In this document: in pieces, positions 34,869 through 44,807 of the stretch | Layout of the letters: every line of letters starts with the position of its first letter | How positions within the stretch are numbered: the first letter of the stretch is position 1 | DNA from: JAUVKT01 sp942491535 | Lineage (GTDB): Bacteria > Bacteroidota > Bacteroidia > Bacteroidales > VadinHA17 | Reading direction: 5' to 3' | Assembly (NCBI GenBank): GCA_942491535.1 | Contig: CALOBV010000007.1 | Location: forward strand, 248,001 to 312,000 | DNA length: 64,000 bases | Notes under the pieces: generated by a model | What the model was told of the DNA's origin: nothing | Databases searched by the model: none | The model's input: only the letters and a program-made list of their open reading frames with translations | Program-made: the position numbers and the translations under genes

Positions 34869-37661
34869 ATGAGTAACATTAAGAGGGATATATCTATTAT
34901 AGGCGCAAGGGTTCATAACCTTAAATCACTGAATGTTAATATCCCACAGAATAAATTCATTGTAATTACGGGAGTTTCAGGATCTGGTAAATCATCCCTT
35001 GCTTTCGATACAATTTATGCCGAAGGTCAGAGAAGATATGTAGAAAGTCTTTCATCCTATGCCAGACAATTCCTGGGAAGGATGGGATAGCCCGAAGTAG
35101 ATTTCATAAGTGGTATTCCACCGGCAATAGCTATAGAACAAAAAGTTAACACACGAAATCCGAGATCAACAGTTGGCACTTCAACTGAGATATATGATTA
35201 TCTGAGATTATTGTATTCGAGAATTGGCAGAACCTACTCACCCATAAGCGGTAAGGAGGTTAAACGACATTCAGCAGATGATGTAGTGAAGTATATTTCA
35301 TCCCTGCCATCTGGGAGCAAAGTAATTATCCTCTCCCCTCTCACATTGCCTCATAAGATTGATGCCAGAACGTTTTTCGGTTTTATAGTACAGCAGGGAT
35401 TTACAAGGGTATTGAACCCGGATGGAGATATTGTAAGGATAGATGGAGAAGAGATTGAGTACCTGCCTGGGGAGGATGAAAAGTTTCATATAATTGTTGA
35501 CAGGCTAAGCAGCAGCAATAAGGCGGATGATCTGAGCAGGTATGCTGATTCTATCGAAACTGCATTCACATCAGGTTCAGGACATTGCGATATTGGAGTA
35601 TTTAAGGGTAAGAATTTAAGTATTGAGAATTTCTCGATCAAGTTCGAATCTGACGGGATAGTGTTTGAAGAACCATCAGAACATTTATTCAGCTTTAATA
35701 ATCCGCTTGGTGCATGCCCGGTTTGCGAGGGCTATAGTAAAATAATTGGCATAGATGAAGATCTGGTTATCCCGGATCAGAATCTATCTATATATGAGGA
35801 TGCAATTGCTTGCTGGAAGGGAGAGAAAATGAAGAAGTGGAAGGAGCGCCTCGTAATGAGTGCTGATAAATTTAACTTCCCCATTCATAAGCCCTGGCAT
35901 AAACTATCGGATGAGGATAAGAGCCTGATATGGACAGGTAATAAATATTTCTACGGATTGAACAAGTTCTTCGATTATCTCGAAGAAAAAAAATATAAAA
36001 TACAGTACAGGGTAATGTTGAGCCGCTACAGGGGCAAAACAACCTGTCCTGAATGCAAGGGTAACAGGCTCAAAAAAGAAGCAGGTTACGTAAAGATCTG
36101 CAAGAAACCAATATGGGATATGACAAATATGCCTGTTGGTGATCTCCTGTCATTTATATCAGAAATAAAACTAAAAAAGTCGGAATACGAGGTAGCTGAA
36201 AGAATACTTATTGAAATTGAATCGAGGTTAAAATTCCTTAACGACGTAGGCCTGTCGTACTTAACATTAAACAGGCTTTCATCATCACTTTCTGGTGGAG
36301 AATCGCAGAGAATTAACCTGGCAACCTCTCTCGGAAGCAACCTGGTAGGCTCACTATATATTCTGGATGAACCAAGTATAGGACTGCATCCCAGGGATAC
36401 TCATCTACTGATAGATGTATTAAAAGAGTTAAGGGACATTGGGAATACTGTTCTGGTTGTTGAACATGAGGAAGAAATAATAAGAAAGGCAGACAGGCTG
36501 ATCGATATAGGTCCCGAGGCCGGAAGGCTTGGAGGAGAAGTGGTATTTGATGGCCCGCCGGAGAATGTAAAAGACGGGAAATCTCTGACCTGCGATTATC
36601 TGACAGGCAAATTGTCAATCCCCCTGCCCTCTATAAGAAGAAAATGGAATAGCTATATAGATATAAAGGGTGCACGCGAGAATAATCTTAAAGACCAAGA
36701 AGAACGATTTCCATTAAATACGATTACCCTGGTAACAGGTGTTAGTGGTTCTGGTAAATCATCACTTGTTTCAACAATCTTATATCCGGCTCTTAAGAAT
36801 GCAATAGAGGGTTTTGGATCCAAACCGGGTAAGCACTCTGATATAAGTGGTGATATTAATTCTCTGGATGCTGTGGAGATGGTAGATCAAAACCCCATAG
36901 GCAGATCCAGCAGATCAAATCCTGTTACCTATCTGAAAGCCTTTGATGAGATAAGAAGATTATATGCAGATCAACAGCTCTCAAAACAGAACGGTTACAA
37001 GGCGTCGCATTTTTCATTTAATGTAGACGGGGGAAGATGCGAAGAATGCCTGGGTGAAGGAACCATTAAGGTTGAAATGCAGTTTATGGCTGATGTTCAG
37101 CTTGTATGTGATAGCTGCAAGGGACAAAGGTTTAAAAAAGATATCCTGGAAGTAAAATATAATGAGAAAAACATATACGATGTTCTTGAAATGACTATCA
37201 ATGAATCTATAGAGTTTTTCTCAGAAACGAATGGTAAAACAGAAAGTAAAATTATTAAGAAACTTACTCCCCTGGCAGATGTAGGACTGGGGTATATTAA
37301 GCTGGGGCAATCATCATCCACACTTTCAGGAGGAGAGAGTCAGAGGGTTAAGCTCGCATATTATCTGAGTCTTGAAAGAAATGATCAGAATATACTTTTT
37401 ATTTTTGATGAGCCAACAACCGGCTTACATTTTCACGATATAAACAAATTGCTGAAATCACTGAATGCTCTTGTAGAAAGAGGACATTCAGTTATACTTA
37501 TTGAGCATAATGTTGAGATGATTAAAAACGGAGACTGGATTATTGATCTGGGACCTGAAGGAGGAGAAAATGGAGGAGAAGTATTATTTGCAGGCACACC
37601 CGAAGATCTTATAAAATGCAAGGATTCATACACCGGTAAATTCCTTAAGAAGAAACTATAA
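34869..37661 (+). pseudogene. uvrA: excinuclease ABC subunit A, interrupted by an in-frame TAG
   Basis: The full frame would be 930 residues with one internal stop, TAG at 35088-35090 (codon 74). The same frame runs on past it. Here ...ARQFLGRMG is followed by the stop and PEVDFISGIPPAIAIEQK, where the family has a Lys (MGKPEVD), so one A-to-T change (AAG to TAG) explains it. Both P-loops are intact (GVSGSGKSSLAF and GVSGSGKSSLVST), as are the ABC signatures (LSGGESQR twice), Walker B regions and zinc sites (CPVC, CPEC; CEEC with CDSC). UvrA recognises bulky DNA lesions in nucleotide excision repair. Bacteria may hold several UvrA paralogues, so real loss is possible; a base-call error is equally plausible. 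Confidence 0.92.
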
Positions 37662-37687
37662 AAAAGGCGCCCTAAAGCGCCTTTTTT
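37660..37687. terminator. intrinsic terminator after uvrA
   Basis: AAAAAGGCGC (37661-37670) pairs with GCGCCTTTTT (37677-37686) around the loop CCTAAA, followed by a T run. It overlaps the last base of the uvrA stop codon. Its A-rich left side means it may serve the convergent minus-strand genes too. Confidence 0.9.
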
Positions 37688-37704
37688 CGATATATATAAA
37701 TCCC

Positions 37705-38148
37705 TTATTTAATCTTAAAACCGAACAAAATCGCCACGCAACCGCTTGCAGGAGCATCGGAAGCTTGTTCAAATGTTGTTACCTTTACTACCAGTTTTAG
37801 CTGCTGACTTGACTCAAGCTTGAAATCCCATGTTTTTGCATAGTCCTTATCAGTGTTGGAGTATAAAACATTCTTATTATTATCAAGAATTTTAAACTCT
37901 ATAGGAGGTAGATTATTATTACCACATATAGCAAGACGATATTCCTGATCAGAGTAGAAAGTTTTATACAGCTCTGCCTCCTCACCCTCAGAAAGGATGG
38001 CGGCGTGATAATTTCCGTCATGAGTAAACGGACCTAGTTCTTCCTTGCATATTTTCTTTGCAAATCCCTTGCACTGTGCACTTGTCTGTGCAGGAAACGC
38101 AAACAAAATAACAGATACAAAAAATAATGTGCCTATAATTTTTTTCAT
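37705..38148 (-). CDS. secreted protein of unknown function
   Basis: 147 residues with a signal peptide (MKKIIGTLFFVSVILFAFPA, cleavage after SAQ at ~25). The mature part has cysteines at CKGFAKKIC, ICGNN and SGCVAI that could form disulfides, and a single beta-rich domain (EYRLAICGNN, IEFKILDNNKNVLY, LVVKVTTFEQ). I do not recognise the family. It lies 6 bp after the lipoprotein gene on the same strand, so the two form an operon. Confidence 0.75.
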   Translation of the reverse strand: MKKIIGTLFFVSVILFAFPAQTSAQCKGFAKKICKEELGPFTHDGNYHAAILSEGEEAELYKTFYSDQEYRLAICGNNNLPPIEFKILDNNKNVLYSNTDKDYAKTWDFKLESSQQLKLVVKVTTFEQASDAPASGCVAILFGFKIK

Positions 38149-38154
38149 AATTTC

Positions 38155-39075
38155 TTATTTTACAAAAGATGATCTGACTTCTGCAACTTTCTTCGACAAT
38201 TCCACGAATATTTCGGGTGTCATATTGGAAGTAATTGTAGATTTCAAAAATGTAACATTAGTTTCCTCATCTATCTCGGGTTTTATTTTTGTCGTAGTAA
38301 TTGTGAACTTATCGAAGACATCCTTTATTTCAGTCATCTGCTCAATAATACCACCTATTGCAGGGTGTTCATTATTATCCTCCAGAAGCCTTACCATAAT
38401 ATCAACAGATAGTTTTTGATCAATAATCCTGCCAACTAGTTTATTAGTATCAAAATCTTCTACATCAACCAGTTGAGTGGCAATATAAAGACCTTCAAGC
38501 CAACCACCTACCAGAACGATGGAAGCAATAGCAGGTTGTTCATTGTCTTCCAGGTAGGAATTTGTATTAAGGAATGTTTCAGAAACAATATCCAGAATTA
38601 CCTCCCTGTTATTTACATTCTCTTCGAGGCGATTAATTGTTTCTTCATTTATTGCATCCAGAATACCCAGGCCATCAGCCATCTTTTTGGCAGCATTCAT
38701 ATAATCAATCACCAGCTGGGTCTGATCATAGAGGCTTGAGAAACTCAGGTCGCAGGTATAAATTCCGAGATTCAATGCCATATCTCTATTAGTTGAATAA
38801 CGGGATACTGCGTCAACTGGATTAAGAAGATCTGAATCAAAGGTTGCTCCGGCAGACTTGATTAACATTGCTGATTCGAGAGGAGAAGGCAGGGCATTGA
38901 ATATTTTCTTTGCCTCTTTTACATCCTGGAGAGTAGATTCATCTACTTCGGTAATATCAACAGTTTGAGATGATTCTTCCTTATTACCACCCGATTTACA
39001 GCTATTAAGCATATAAGCTGCGATAATAACTGTCACAATTGTCAGGAAAGATTTAAACATTGGATTAATTTTCAT
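38155..39075 (-). CDS. lipoprotein of unknown function, helical
   Basis: 306 residues; the lipobox (YMLNSC) gives lipidated Cys26 (or Cys21 if Met6 is the start). The body looks all-helical: LQDVKEAKKIFNALPSPLESAM, TNRDMALNLGIYTCDLSFSSLYDQTQ, VLVGGWLEGLYIATQLVD. Segments at ~115-200 and ~215-290 look alike in style (a helix, then an acidic loop with NEHPAIGGI or NEQPAIASI), hinting at an internal duplication. No known family recognised. It is an inner- or outer-membrane-anchored periplasmic protein made with the 147-residue secreted protein. Confidence 0.78.
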   Translation of the reverse strand: MKINPMFKSFLTIVTVIIAAYMLNSCKSGGNKEESSQTVDITEVDESTLQDVKEAKKIFNALPSPLESAMLIKSAGATFDSDLLNPVDAVSRYSTNRDMALNLGIYTCDLSFSSLYDQTQLVIDYMNAAKKMADGLGILDAINEETINRLEENVNNREVILDIVSETFLNTNSYLEDNEQPAIASIVLVGGWLEGLYIATQLVDVEDFDTNKLVGRIIDQKLSVDIMVRLLEDNNEHPAIGGIIEQMTEIKDVFDKFTITTTKIKPEIDEETNVTFLKSTITSNMTPEIFVELSKKVAEVRSSFVK

Positions 39076-39163
39076 GATTGATAGTTTTTATAACTGGTCT
39101 ATTTTCGGACTAATTTAACATATAATTTTTATTTTTCAAAAAGGTTCCGGATGCCTATTTTTC

Positions 39164-39171
39164 TAACTTTG
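39164..39171 (+). promoter_or_regulatory. TAnnTTTG -7 motif before the HEAT-like gene
   Basis: TAACTTTG lies 16 bp before the ATG at 39187 and inside the alternative 5' extension to 39151, so it supports the later start. Confidence 0.45.
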
Positions 39172-39186
39172 CACAAAACAAGGAAT

Positions 39187-39699
39187 ATGGATAACAAAGA
39201 TACAAAACTTAAGCAACTGCGTGAGAATCTTATTTCGGGCAGTGATTCAAAACTAATTAATGAGATTAGAAGGCTCAGGGACAGCAAAGCTATACCTGGA
39301 GCAATACTCTTATTAAGGGAACTATATGAAGAAACCTCTAATAATGAAGTAAAAGAAGTGATAGTAGAATTCTTAAATGATTTAAAAGATCAGAACTTAA
39401 CAGATGAGGTAATCAGTGCAATTGATTCGGCCAAATCAGAACTTACCAGGCAGGTAATAATTTCATCATGCTGGCAGTCGGGCCTGGATTATTCGTCACA
39501 CCTTCAACGGTTTATAGAATATGCCATAGAACTGAACTATCTCGCAACCCTTGAGTGTTATTCAGTAATTGAAGAATGGACGGGACAGAGTAATAATGAT
39601 GACCTGGGGCTGTGGATTAAAATGATTAATGATTCCATGGACGATCAGATTGAAGAAAAGAAAGCACTCCTGAAGGCTATACTATCAATACTGCAATAA
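39187..39699 (+). CDS. HEAT-repeat-like helical protein
   Basis: 170 residues from the ATG at 39187 (MDNKDTKLKQLRENL). Paired amphipathic helices such as LINEIRRLRDSKAIPGAILLLREL and VKEVIVEFLNDLKDQNLTDEVI give an all-alpha scaffold similar to HEAT/ARM repeats. No signal peptide. I do not recognise a specific family; proteins like this usually act as binding platforms. It is convergent with the dihydroorotate-dehydrogenase-like gene, 8 bp away, and divergent from the lipoprotein gene. Confidence 0.7.
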   Translation: MDNKDTKLKQLRENLISGSDSKLINEIRRLRDSKAIPGAILLLRELYEETSNNEVKEVIVEFLNDLKDQNLTDEVISAIDSAKSELTRQVIISSCWQSGLDYSSHLQRFIEYAIELNYLATLECYSVIEEWTGQSNNDDLGLWIKMINDSMDDQIEEKKALLKAILSILQ

Positions 39700-39707
39700 G
39701 CGAGGTC

Positions 39708-40685
39708 TTACTCATAAGATGAAAAATACTTCATAAACTGGGCCCTTTCATACTTCCCTGGATCCTGGATATTCTTATAGTTCAATTTCCCCTTGAAAGA
39801 GTCTATCGATTCAAACCCCTTTTCATCCATCCAGGTTTCCATAATTTTATTCATCTCCTTAATATATTCCAGACCTTTACTATATAAAACCGAGCATACC
39901 TGTACAGCATCAGCACCCGAAAGGATATATTTTACTGCGTCATGGCCGGTTTGAACACCGGTTGAGGCAGCCAATCCAATTCTTTCGACAAAAGCGCTAA
40001 CCATGGCAATCCACCTGAGCACATATCTTCTGTCTGATGCTGAGCTGAATACGCTTGCAGGAGTAATATTCATGCTATTTATGTCTATATCCGGTTCATA
40101 AAAACGATTAAACAATACCACACCATCAATACCAAGATTATAAAACCTGTCTACAACATTCAGGAGATTTGAAAAGCGCTGTCCTATTTTAAGAGAAACA
40201 GGAATACTAAGATCGCTTTTTAACTTCCTGGCAAGAACCATATATTGTTCTTCTACTTCAGCTGAACGAAGGCCTTTATCAACAGGAAGGAAGAACATAT
40301 TTATCTCAATAGCCCTTGCTCCTGCACTTTCTATATTTCTGGCAAAACTTATCCAGTCTTCTGACGAAACACAATTAATACTGGGAATAACCGGAATTGA
40401 CAGCTTCTCTCCGGCTTCCCTGATCAGTTTAAGATAGTTATCGAGAGAATGAGATTTCGTATAGTAGTTAATATAGTCTGCTGCCTCAGGATAATCAGAA
40501 GATTCAGCAAGCTGACCGGCCTGAAAGTTGATCTGTTCCTCAAAAAGTGACTTAAGTACAACTGCTCCGGCCCCACTATCTTCTGCAAGCTTCAGTTTAT
40601 CGATCTCATCGGTTAAGCCACTACTACTTACAATAAGAGGGCTGCTTAGTTCCATGCCCAGGTAATTACTTGCTAATTTTGCCAT
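39708..40685 (-). CDS. dihydroorotate dehydrogenase-like flavoprotein
   Basis: 325 residues. A TIM-barrel beginning LASNYLGMELSSPLIVSSSGLTD with the FMN-binding loops: AVVLKSLFEE, IPVIPSINC, IPVSLKIGQ, and the C-terminal ASTGVQTGHDAVKYILSGADAVQVCS. It belongs to the class 1 DHOD/DHPD-like group, and in many Bacteroidota is annotated only as DHOD-like because true PyrD is a separate gene. It is the last gene of the minus-strand run after YggS, 18 bp away. The reaction is unknown. Confidence 0.88.
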   Translation of the reverse strand: MAKLASNYLGMELSSPLIVSSSGLTDEIDKLKLAEDSGAGAVVLKSLFEEQINFQAGQLAESSDYPEAADYINYYTKSHSLDNYLKLIREAGEKLSIPVIPSINCVSSEDWISFARNIESAGARAIEINMFFLPVDKGLRSAEVEEQYMVLARKLKSDLSIPVSLKIGQRFSNLLNVVDRFYNLGIDGVVLFNRFYEPDIDINSMNITPASVFSSASDRRYVLRWIAMVSAFVERIGLAASTGVQTGHDAVKYILSGADAVQVCSVLYSKGLEYIKEMNKIMETWMDEKGFESIDSFKGKLNYKNIQDPGKYERAQFMKYFSSYE

Positions 40686-40703
40686 TTTATATCTTTTTCG
40701 AGT

Positions 40704-41381
40704 TTATAGTTTACAGTACCTTTCTCCAAATATAGCACTTCCAATTCTTATCATCGTACTCCCCTCTTCTATTGCTAACTGATAGTCGCCCGACATACCC
40801 ATTGAGATTTCCCTGAAGTTTGAATCGTTAGCAAAATGGTCAGCCTTTAATCTGTCGAAAATGTTCTTAAGCTGTCTGAATTCAGAGCGTACCTTATCGT
40901 AGTCTTCGGTGAAAGTTGCCATTCCCATAACGCCACAAATATTTATTCCACTCATTTCATCAGGCTCACCACTTTCATAAAATTCCAGTATCTCCTCTAT
41001 ACTGAATCCATACTTACTTTCTTCATCAGCAATATGAAATTGAAGGAGGATGTTAGCCTGAATACCCTTCTTTTGAGCCTCCTTATCGATTACCCTGAGA
41101 AGTTTCAGGCTATCGACAGCCTCAATCATATGAACCTTATCAATAATATATTTTACTTTATTGGTCTGCAGATGACCAATCATATGCAGGTTAATGTCTT
41201 TCGGTAGCTCAGGATATTTATCAAGAATTTCCTGAACCCTATTCTCTCCAAATATCCTATGACCAGCTCTATATGCCTCCATGATATCATCTAATGGTTT
41301 AGTCTTGGAAACGGCCACCAGTTTAATATCTTCAGAAATACTTGACTTGAAGTGCTTAATATTATCAGAAATACCTGTCAT
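40704..41381 (-). CDS. YggS-family PLP-binding protein
   Basis: 225 residues, starting MTGISDNIKHFKSSI. The PLP-attachment Lys26 lies in LVAVSKTKP, followed by FGENRVQEI, MIGHLQTNK and a C-terminal GMSGDYQLAIEEGSTMIRIGS with the phosphate-binding Ser and Gly. Family knowledge: YggS (PLPBP) handles free pyridoxal-5-phosphate and affects amino-acid balance, with no catalytic turnover known. It is upstream of the DHOD-like gene on the same strand. Confidence 0.95.
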   Translation of the reverse strand: MTGISDNIKHFKSSISEDIKLVAVSKTKPLDDIMEAYRAGHRIFGENRVQEILDKYPELPKDINLHMIGHLQTNKVKYIIDKVHMIEAVDSLKLLRVIDKEAQKKGIQANILLQFHIADEESKYGFSIEEILEFYESGEPDEMSGINICGVMGMATFTEDYDKVRSEFRQLKNIFDRLKADHFANDSNFREISMGMSGDYQLAIEEGSTMIRIGSAIFGERYCKL

Positions 41382-41404
41382 AATAGTATAAAGTATGTAA
41401 AAGT

Positions 41405-41438
41405 AAAAAAGCCCCTGCTATTAACCAAGGGCTTTTCC
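41405..41438 (-). terminator. terminator after the DUF1015 gene
   Basis: AAAAGCCC (41407-41414) pairs with GGGCTTTT (41429-41436) with a long loop; on the minus strand a T run follows. It would end the serC-serA-DUF1015 transcript before YggS. Confidence 0.7.
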
Positions 41439-41456
41439 TATTCAAAATAAAAAAAA

Positions 41457-42707
41457 TCAATCGAGCAGGTGTATGGCAAGTCCACTTCTTAGTTTTGGCT
41501 CAAACCATGTTGTTTTTGGTGGCATTATATTACCCGAATCAGCAATATTTATCAATTGTTTCATCGACACAGCATATAATGCGAATGCAGCTTTCATCTC
41601 ACCGCTGTCTACCCTTTGCACCAGGGCTTCCAGACCACGTATACCTCCAACAAACTCAATCCTCTTTGATCTTCTAAGATCCTGGATATCGAGCAGGGGC
41701 GATAATAATGAATTGGTAAGAATAGTCACATCCAGTACACCTATCGGGTCGCTATCATCGTAGGTTCCTTCCCGGGCTGTGAGACTATACCACCGGCCTT
41801 CAAGGTACATAGAGAAATTATGAAGTTTGTCTGGTTTATATATATCCTTACCAAGGGCCTTAACCAGAAAGTTTTCTTCGAGTTTTTTAATAAAGTCTTT
41901 AGGCTCATGTCCATTCAGATCTTTTACAAGTCTGTTATAATCAATTATTTTAAGTTGATTATCAGGAAAATGAACGGCCAGAAAAAAATTAAACTCTTCT
42001 TTGCCCGTATAATCAGGATTCTGCTTTCTTTTTTCGGCACCCACCAGTGCTGCGGCTGCAGTTCTGTGGTGTCCGTCAGCAACATAGGTATAGGGAACCT
42101 TCGTTTTAAACAGCTCCTCTATCTTTTTGTTAGAATCGTCATCTTCGACCACCCAGAAATGATGTCCAAATCCATCTTCAGCTATAAAATCATATTCAGG
42201 GTCCTGCTTGGAAACAATTGATTCCACAATATCATCAATCTCCTTAACTGCAGGGTAGGTAAAAAAAACAGGTTCAATATTTGCATTATTAACCCTTACA
42301 TGAATCATCCTGTCTTCTTCTTTATCGGGCCTTGTAAGTTCGTGCTTTAGGATCACTCCATTTAAATAATCATCAACAGATGCTGCACCAACAAGACCAT
42401 ACTGAGTCCTGCCCTCCATTGTCTGGGCATAAATATAATAACGTGGTTTTTCTTCCTGTACCAGCCATCCTTTTTTCTGCCAGAGCTTAAAATTGCTTGC
42501 CGATTTATCGTATACCTCCTGGCTATGTACATCGCTTCCTTCAGGCAGGTCTATTTCTGATCTTGTAATATGAAGTAATGATCTTTCCTTTCCTTCAGCC
42601 ATCTTTCTGGCTTCCGCTTCATTCATCACATCGTAGGGCAGGCACGCCACTTCCTCTGCATATTCTTTTGGTGGACGCAATGCCCTGAAAGGTTTAATTA
42701 TCGCCAT
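41457..42707 (-). CDS. DUF1015 family protein (SerC-linked)
   Basis: 416 residues, whole DUF1015 length. MAIIKPFRALRPP and CLPYDVMNEAEAR open it; PYTYVADGHHRTAAAALVG carries the conserved DGHHR motif seen in ParB/SerK-like (serine kinase) folds; VGGIRGLEALVQRV closes it. Members of this family include serine kinases in some archaea, and Bacteroidota genes sit in the serC-serA cluster, so a role in serine metabolism is a fair inference. It follows serA by 12 bp. Confidence 0.92.
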   Translation of the reverse strand: MAIIKPFRALRPPKEYAEEVACLPYDVMNEAEARKMAEGKERSLLHITRSEIDLPEGSDVHSQEVYDKSASNFKLWQKKGWLVQEEKPRYYIYAQTMEGRTQYGLVGAASVDDYLNGVILKHELTRPDKEEDRMIHVRVNNANIEPVFFTYPAVKEIDDIVESIVSKQDPEYDFIAEDGFGHHFWVVEDDDSNKKIEELFKTKVPYTYVADGHHRTAAAALVGAEKRKQNPDYTGKEEFNFFLAVHFPDNQLKIIDYNRLVKDLNGHEPKDFIKKLEENFLVKALGKDIYKPDKLHNFSMYLEGRWYSLTAREGTYDDSDPIGVLDVTILTNSLLSPLLDIQDLRRSKRIEFVGGIRGLEALVQRVDSGEMKAAFALYAVSMKQLINIADSGNIMPPKTTWFEPKLRSGLAIHLLD

Positions 42708-42719
42708 AATTATTTTTCG

Positions 42720-43639
42720 TTAATTTACTTTAAATGTAGTATCACCATTTGCCAGGAATCCAACTATTTGTTTTGCAGCTGCAGCGCCGGCATTGATATT
42801 TGCTTCTGCAGTCTGTGCACCCATTTTCTTCGGGGTGAAGAAATATCTTCCTTCATAATTCTTTTGAATATCCTCAATACAATCAGGTGCTATATCGCTA
42901 ATATAAATAAAGTCGCCTCTTGATTCAAATACCTTAAGAAGTTCTTCCTCATTTATTACTTCTTTCCTTGCAGTATTAACCAGAACAGCATCAGCAGGCA
43001 TAGAAGACTAAGCAGTTCTAAACCAATCGACTCTTTAGTTTCGGCTGTTGCAGGGATATTCAGTGATACATACTGGCAGGTTGAATATAGCTCATTAACA
43101 GTTGATACAGGATTTACTCCATCAGCTTCAATCTTTTCACTATCAACAAAAGGATCAAAAGCATATACTTCCATACCAAATCCCTTGGCAATTCCTGCAA
43201 TATATCTTCCAACATTTCCATAAGCATGAATACCCAGCTTTTTACCTTTAAGCTCTGTTCCTGAAGTGCCGTTAAACTTATTTCTGGCCATAAAAACCAT
43301 CATTCCAAGCGCCAGTTCTGCAACTGCATTGGAATTTTGTCCGGGTGTATTCATCGCAACCACACCGGCGGCTGTACAGGCATCAAGGTCAAGGTTATCA
43401 TAACCTGCTCCGGCACGAACCACTATTTTGAGCTTACCCGCTGCATCAACAACTTCCTTAGAAACAATATCGCTTCTCACAATCATTGCATCCGCATCAG
43501 AAACAGCATTTAACAGATCTGCCTTATCGGTGTACTTTTCCAGTAATGCAAGTTCATAACCTGCCTTATCCAGTATACTCTTAATACCTTCTACCGCTAC
43601 CGGGGCAAAAGGTTTTTCTGTTGCTACAAGTACTTTCAT
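42720..43639 (-). pseudogene. serA: D-3-phosphoglycerate dehydrogenase, frameshifted
   Basis: A ~305-residue short-type SerA split in two frames. The first part runs from MKVLVATEKPFAPVAVEGIK through the Rossmann motif (GKKLGIHAYGNVGRYIAG) and ends in ESIGLELLSLL. The second continues as MPADAVLVNTARKEVINEEEL in another frame from about 43000. Removing two bases at the junction (CTTCTATG to CTTATG) restores LLSLMPADAV and gives exactly 306 codons; a one-base deletion is the alternative. It oxidises 3-phosphoglycerate at the start of serine synthesis. Its partner serC is 11 bp upstream. Since serC is intact, a sequence error is more likely than real loss. Confidence 0.92.
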
Positions 43640-43650
43640 ATTATAGTTTT

Positions 43651-44721
43651 TTATTTTTTCTGTTCAAATTCTTTCATTACATCAACCAGTGCTTTAACAC
43701 TCTCAAAAGGAAGGGCATTATAAGTTGAGGCACGGAAACCTCCAACATCTCTGTGACCCTTTATACCAATCATCCCTTTTGACGCTGCAAATTCATTGAA
43801 ACCAGCTTCAAGTTCAGAATACTCAGGAGCCATCACAAAACAAATATTCATAATAGAGCGATCTTCAACTTTTGTAACCGCCGGGACAAACAGTGGGTTT
43901 CTATCTATTTCGGAGTAAAGAAGGTCTGCCTTCTCAATATTCTTCTTATGCATCTCTTTCAGGCCGCCATTAGCTTTAAGCCATTTCAGGGTTTGAAGGG
44001 CTGCGAATATTGGGAGCACCGGTGGAGTGTTAAACATCGAATCTTTAGCGATATGTGTTCTGTAATCCAGCATAGTAGGGATCTGACGATCAACCTTACC
44101 CAGTATATCATCTTTTATTATAACAAAAGTTACACCTGAAGGAGCCAGATTCTTTTGAGCACCACCATATATCATACTATATTTTGACACATCAACAGGC
44201 CGGCTGAATATATCTGACGACATATCTGCAATAAATGGAACCGGCACATCCATATCTTCCTTTATTTCTGTACCATAGATTGTATTATTGGTAGTAATAT
44301 GAAAATAATCAGCATCTGCTGGCACTTTATAATCCCTGGGTATATAATTAAAGTTACTATCCTTGGACGATGCTACTTCTATTGTTTCACCATAGATCTT
44401 TGATTCCTTAATAGCTTTTGAAGCCCACGAACCAGTATTAAGGTAAGCTGACTTTGTCCTGAAAAGGTTCATAGGAATCATTGCAAACTGTGTGCTGGCT
44501 CCTCCTCCCAAAAAGAGGACATGATATCCCTCCGGAATAGACAATAAATCTTTAAATAACTGCTGTGCCTCATCATTAACAGCAATAAATTCCTTGCTCC
44601 TGTGTGAAATTTCAAGGATAGACAGGCCAGTACCTGCAAAATCCCGTATCCCTTCAATTACATTATCGATTGTATATTGAGGTAGGATTGAAGGACCTGC
44701 GTAAAAGTTGTGTTTTTTCAT
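43651..44721 (-). CDS. serC: phosphoserine aminotransferase
   Basis: 356 residues from the ATG at 44721 (MKKHNFYAGPSILPQYTI). An upstream in-frame ATG at 44766 is less likely because a -7 promoter motif lies within that extension. PLP fold type I: LFLGGGASTQFA binds the phosphate, and the PLP Lys is in YGGAQKNLAPSG; the C-terminal GHRDVGGFRASTYNALP is typical of SerC. It converts 3-phosphohydroxypyruvate to phosphoserine using glutamate. It is first in the serC-serA-DUF1015 run. Confidence 0.96.
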   Translation of the reverse strand: MKKHNFYAGPSILPQYTIDNVIEGIRDFAGTGLSILEISHRSKEFIAVNDEAQQLFKDLLSIPEGYHVLFLGGGASTQFAMIPMNLFRTKSAYLNTGSWASKAIKESKIYGETIEVASSKDSNFNYIPRDYKVPADADYFHITTNNTIYGTEIKEDMDVPVPFIADMSSDIFSRPVDVSKYSMIYGGAQKNLAPSGVTFVIIKDDILGKVDRQIPTMLDYRTHIAKDSMFNTPPVLPIFAALQTLKWLKANGGLKEMHKKNIEKADLLYSEIDRNPLFVPAVTKVEDRSIMNICFVMAPEYSELEAGFNEFAASKGMIGIKGHRDVGGFRASTYNALPFESVKALVDVMKEFEQKK

Positions 44722-44753
44722 ATCTCTGTATTTTAAATTATTTCTTTTTTTTA

Positions 44754-44761
44754 CAAATTTA
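44754..44761 (-). promoter_or_regulatory. TAnnTTTG -7 motif before serC
   Basis: Minus-strand TAAATTTG, 32 bp before the chosen serC ATG. It supports the 44721 start and a serC-serA-DUF1015 transcript. Confidence 0.5.
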
Positions 44762-44807
44762 AGCAAATAATACTATATCAATCTTTATTAGGGTATACTG
44801 TAATTAC

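Noticed and set aside
35088..35090. TAG read-through (recoding, pyrrolysine or suppressor) in uvrA.
   Set aside because: Bacteroidota do not, to my knowledge, use pyrrolysine and no pyl genes or other recoding signal is seen; a substitution or base error is simpler.
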